From positions 1 to 17,956 of the forward strand of contig CAJMRZ010000010.1 in the NCBI GenBank assembly GCA_905215945.1: a stretch of DNA of 17,956 nucleotides, in the 5' to 3' direction. Below are positions 14,311 through 17,956 of the stretch, in pieces. The notes under the pieces are model-generated. The model was not told the origin of the DNA. It made no database searches and worked only from the letters and a program-made list of their open reading frames with translations. This stretch comes from an uncultured bacterium (GTDB taxonomy: Bacteria > Actinomycetota > Coriobacteriia > Coriobacteriales > Coriobacteriaceae). Within the stretch, counting starts at the first letter, position 1. Every line of letters starts with the position of its first letter. Position numbers and translations under genes: made by a program.

Positions 14311-15510
14311 ATGGCCGAGATCGTTCTCAAACATGTTCAGAAGGTGTATCCCAACAACGAGTCAAAAAAGAAAGGCTTCTTTGGCAAAAAGAAGAAGACC
14401 GAGGAGAAGAAGCACAACCTCAAGGTTACCGAGGACGGCGTGCTCGCTGTAGAGGACTTTAACCTCACCGTTCACGACCAAGAGTTCATCGTCCTCGTTG
14501 GCCCCTCTGGCTGCGGTAAGTCCACGACGATGCGCATGGTCGCCGGCCTGGAGGACATTACCTCGGGCGACGTGCTCATCGACGGCAAGCGCGTCAACGA
14601 CGTCGCTCCCAAGGACCGCGACATCGCCATGGTGTTCCAGAGCTATGCTCTGTACCCCAACATGACGGTGTACGAGAACATGGCGTTTACGCTTGAGCTC
14701 AAGAAGGTCCCCAAGGACGAGATTGACCGCAAGGTTCGCTCCGCTGCCGAGATCTTGGGTATCACCGAGTACCTCGACCGTAAGCCCAAGGCGCTCTCCG
14801 GCGGCCAGCGCCAGCGTGTCGCTATCGGCCGCGCCATCGTGCGTGACCCCAAGGTCTTCCTGATGGACGAGCCGCTGTCCAACCTGGACGCCAAGCTGCG
14901 TAACCAGATGCGTGCCGAGCTCATCAAGCTGCGCCACGAGATCAAGGGCACGTTCATCTACGTCACCCACGACCAGACCGAAGCCATGACCCTCGGCGAT
15001 CGCATCGTGGTCATGAAGGACGGCGTCGTCCAGCAGATCGCCACGCCGCAGGAGGTTTTCAGCCATCCCGCGAACATCTTCGTCGCCGGTTTTATCGGCG
15101 TGCCGCAGATGAACTTCTTCGATGCCCAACTGGTGCGCTCGGGCGACGGCTTTACCGTCAAGACCGAGGATATGAACGTGGCGCTCGCTCCCGAGACCTG
15201 CGCTCAGCTTGCCCTCAACTGGGACGACGGCGACGTGAAGGAGATCACGGCCGGCGTGCGCCCCGAGCAGATTCTGCTTGCCGACAAGGGCGAGGAGGGT
15301 GCGCTCCAGGGCACTGTCGAGGTGACCGAGCTCATGGGTTCGACCGAGCATGTCCACGTGACCGCTCCCGATGGCCAGTTCGTCCTGATCATTCCCGTTG
15401 TCGACCTTGAGGCCAAGGGCGCGCTCAAGGCGGGCGACCCCATCTGGTTCAAGTTCGAGAAGAACGCGACCCACCTCTTCGATAAGGTCTCTGGCAAGAA
15501 CCTTATCTAG
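14311..15510 (+). CDS. Sugar ABC transporter ATP-binding protein, MsiK/MalK/UgpC type
   Basis: A 399-residue ATPase that energises CUT1 importers. Walker A is GPSGCGKS (64-71), the Q-loop Gln110, the signature LSGGQ (162-166), Walker B VFLMDEP (182-188) and the H-loop His220. The C-terminal part is a TOBE/MalK-like regulatory domain. Walker A lies about 28 residues later than in E. coli MalK because of a Lys/Glu-rich insertion at about 15-42 ('KKKGFFGKKKKTEEKK') between the first two strands. GAAAGG lies 7 nt before the ATG. It is the last gene of the operon. MsiK-type proteins often serve several importers; here it is operon-encoded and so probably dedicated to this one, which is an inference. 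Confidence 0.94.
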   Translation: MAEIVLKHVQKVYPNNESKKKGFFGKKKKTEEKKHNLKVTEDGVLAVEDFNLTVHDQEFIVLVGPSGCGKSTTMRMVAGLEDITSGDVLIDGKRVNDVAPKDRDIAMVFQSYALYPNMTVYENMAFTLELKKVPKDEIDRKVRSAAEILGITEYLDRKPKALSGGQRQRVAIGRAIVRDPKVFLMDEPLSNLDAKLRNQMRAELIKLRHEIKGTFIYVTHDQTEAMTLGDRIVVMKDGVVQQIATPQEVFSHPANIFVAGFIGVPQMNFFDAQLVRSGDGFTVKTEDMNVALAPETCAQLALNWDDGDVKEITAGVRPEQILLADKGEEGALQGTVEVTELMGSTEHVHVTAPDGQFVLIIPVVDLEAKGALKAGDPIWFKFEKNATHLFDKVSGKNLI

Positions 15511-15578
15511 GCCTGGTGCATCCGGGCCCTCCCTTTGGGCGACTGCGGTATTGCCATCCTTTTGCCGCGGTCACATAT

Positions 15579-15622
15579 AAGGCTCCCCTCCCGTCCACTG
15601 GGCGAGAGGGGAGCCTTTCTTT
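15579..15622 (+). terminator. Terminator of the ABC operon
   Basis: AAGGCTCCCCTC (15579-15590) pairs perfectly with GAGGGGAGCCTT (15606-15617), followed by TTTCTTT. It lies about 70 nt after the ATPase stop codon. Confidence 0.88.
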
Positions 15623-15645
15623 GTGCTGGGATTGTCTGACCGGTC

Positions 15646-15710
15646 GTTTGTCTCGATCTGTAACGGGTAGGGCCGATTTCGGACGTTAGATGTTACAGAT
15701 TGAGATAAAC
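15646..15710. repeat. Palindromic repeat unit 1 (GTTACAGATYGAGA family)
   Basis: GTTTGTCTCGATCTGTAAC (15646-15664) pairs with 15692-15710 over 19 positions; the two non-identical positions become G-U pairs in RNA. The 27-nt centre contains GGGCCGATTT. It lies between the ABC terminator and the phosphorylase terminator, outside any gene. Confidence 0.8.
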
Positions 15711-15731
15711 CCAAGGGGAGGGGCCGGTATG

Positions 15732-15786
15732 TCTCAATCTGTAACAGCTGGGGCCGTTTTTACCGAGTAGCTGTTACAGATCGAGA
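15732..15786. repeat. Palindromic repeat unit 2 (GTTACAGATYGAGA family)
   Basis: TCTCAATCTGTAACAGCT (15732-15749) pairs with AGCTGTTACAGATCGAGA (15769-15786), with one mismatch over 18 bp. The centre contains GGGGCCGTTT, similar to unit 1. Together the two units carry four copies of the 14-mer. The rest of the 15623-15824 gap holds no gene I can support. Confidence 0.8.
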
Positions 15787-15824
15787 TTCTTCGGTCGAGT
15801 CGGGTCACAGGATAACGTGCGGGC

Positions 15825-15858
15825 ACAAAAAACGGAGCCGTGTTGCCACGACTCCGTT
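15825..15858 (-). terminator. Terminator of the glycogen phosphorylase gene
   Basis: On the minus strand AACGGAGTCGTG (complement of 15847-15858) pairs with CACGGCTCCGTT (complement of 15831-15842) around GCAA with one G-U, followed by a T-run (complement of 15827-15832). It begins about 30 nt after the stop codon. Confidence 0.87.
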
Positions 15859-15887
15859 TCTCAAGAGGATGGGTAAGGGAAGTGAAA

Positions 15888-17956
<2,069 letters not shown>

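Noticed and set aside
14362..15474. 370-codon minus-strand frame opposite the ATPase gene
   Set aside because: It is antisense to Walker A, signature and Walker B motifs.
15646..15786. CRISPR array
   Set aside because: The four repeat copies alternate in orientation and form hairpins, with unequal spacing and no cas genes.

Overview
The window looks like chromosomal DNA from a high-GC Gram-positive gut actinobacterium, most likely Coriobacteriia and Collinsella-like. The reasons are GC-rich coding sequence with G/C-ending codons, strong GAAAGG/GGAGG ribosome sites, a Tat-type lipoprotein sugar-binding protein, an MsiK/MalK-type ATPase with a Lys-rich insertion, and a CstA carrier. The genus is inferred from protein character, not from a search.

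Layout. (1) 1-2434, + strand: a promoter and a transcribed leader with a 14-codon Leu/Ile/Val-rich leader peptide and an intrinsic terminator (an apparent attenuator), then a CstA-family pyruvate/peptide carrier and its terminator. (2) 2497-4746, + strand: a protein with a winged-helix-like N-terminus, about 315 residues of charged disordered linker, and a C-terminal Toprim domain like JetD of Wadjet (DUF2220); no jetA, jetB or jetC is nearby. (3) 4747-5255: no protein gene; a 121-nt imperfect palindrome, two related hairpins, a tRNA T-arm remnant and a complete tRNA-Gln(UUG) on the - strand. (4) 5256-7364, - strand: a protein with two peptidoglycan-binding domains, and a trans-polyprenyl diphosphate synthase. 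(5) 7439-10838: an alpha-glucoside PTS EIICB (GlvC/AglA type) fused to a Cof-type HAD phosphatase, divergent from a TreR-like GntR/UTRA regulator. (6) 10878-15622, + strand: a CUT1 sugar ABC importer operon (binding protein, two permeases, ATPase), with stable intercistronic hairpins and a terminator. (7) 15646-15786: two copies of a palindromic repeat built from the motif GTTACAGATYGAGA. (8) 15825 to the window edge, - strand: glycogen/maltodextrin phosphorylase, cut off at its N-terminal side.

How the genes work together. Regions 5-8 form an alpha-glucan use locus: a PTS for phosphorylating uptake of an alpha-glucoside with a tethered phosphatase that may remove the phosphate, an ABC importer for oligosaccharides, and a phosphorylase for maltodextrin or glycogen. 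A HutC-type operator-like sequence (core GTTTAAACAA, variants GTTTATACAA and GTTCAAACAA) occurs in the PTS promoter, the gntR promoter and twice upstream of the ABC operon. This suggests that the TreR-like protein controls both import routes.

The observations most worth following are the EIIC-EIIB-HAD fusion, the branched-chain leader/attenuator in front of cstA, the orphan JetD-like Toprim protein, the shared operator set, and the duplicated palindromic repeat.
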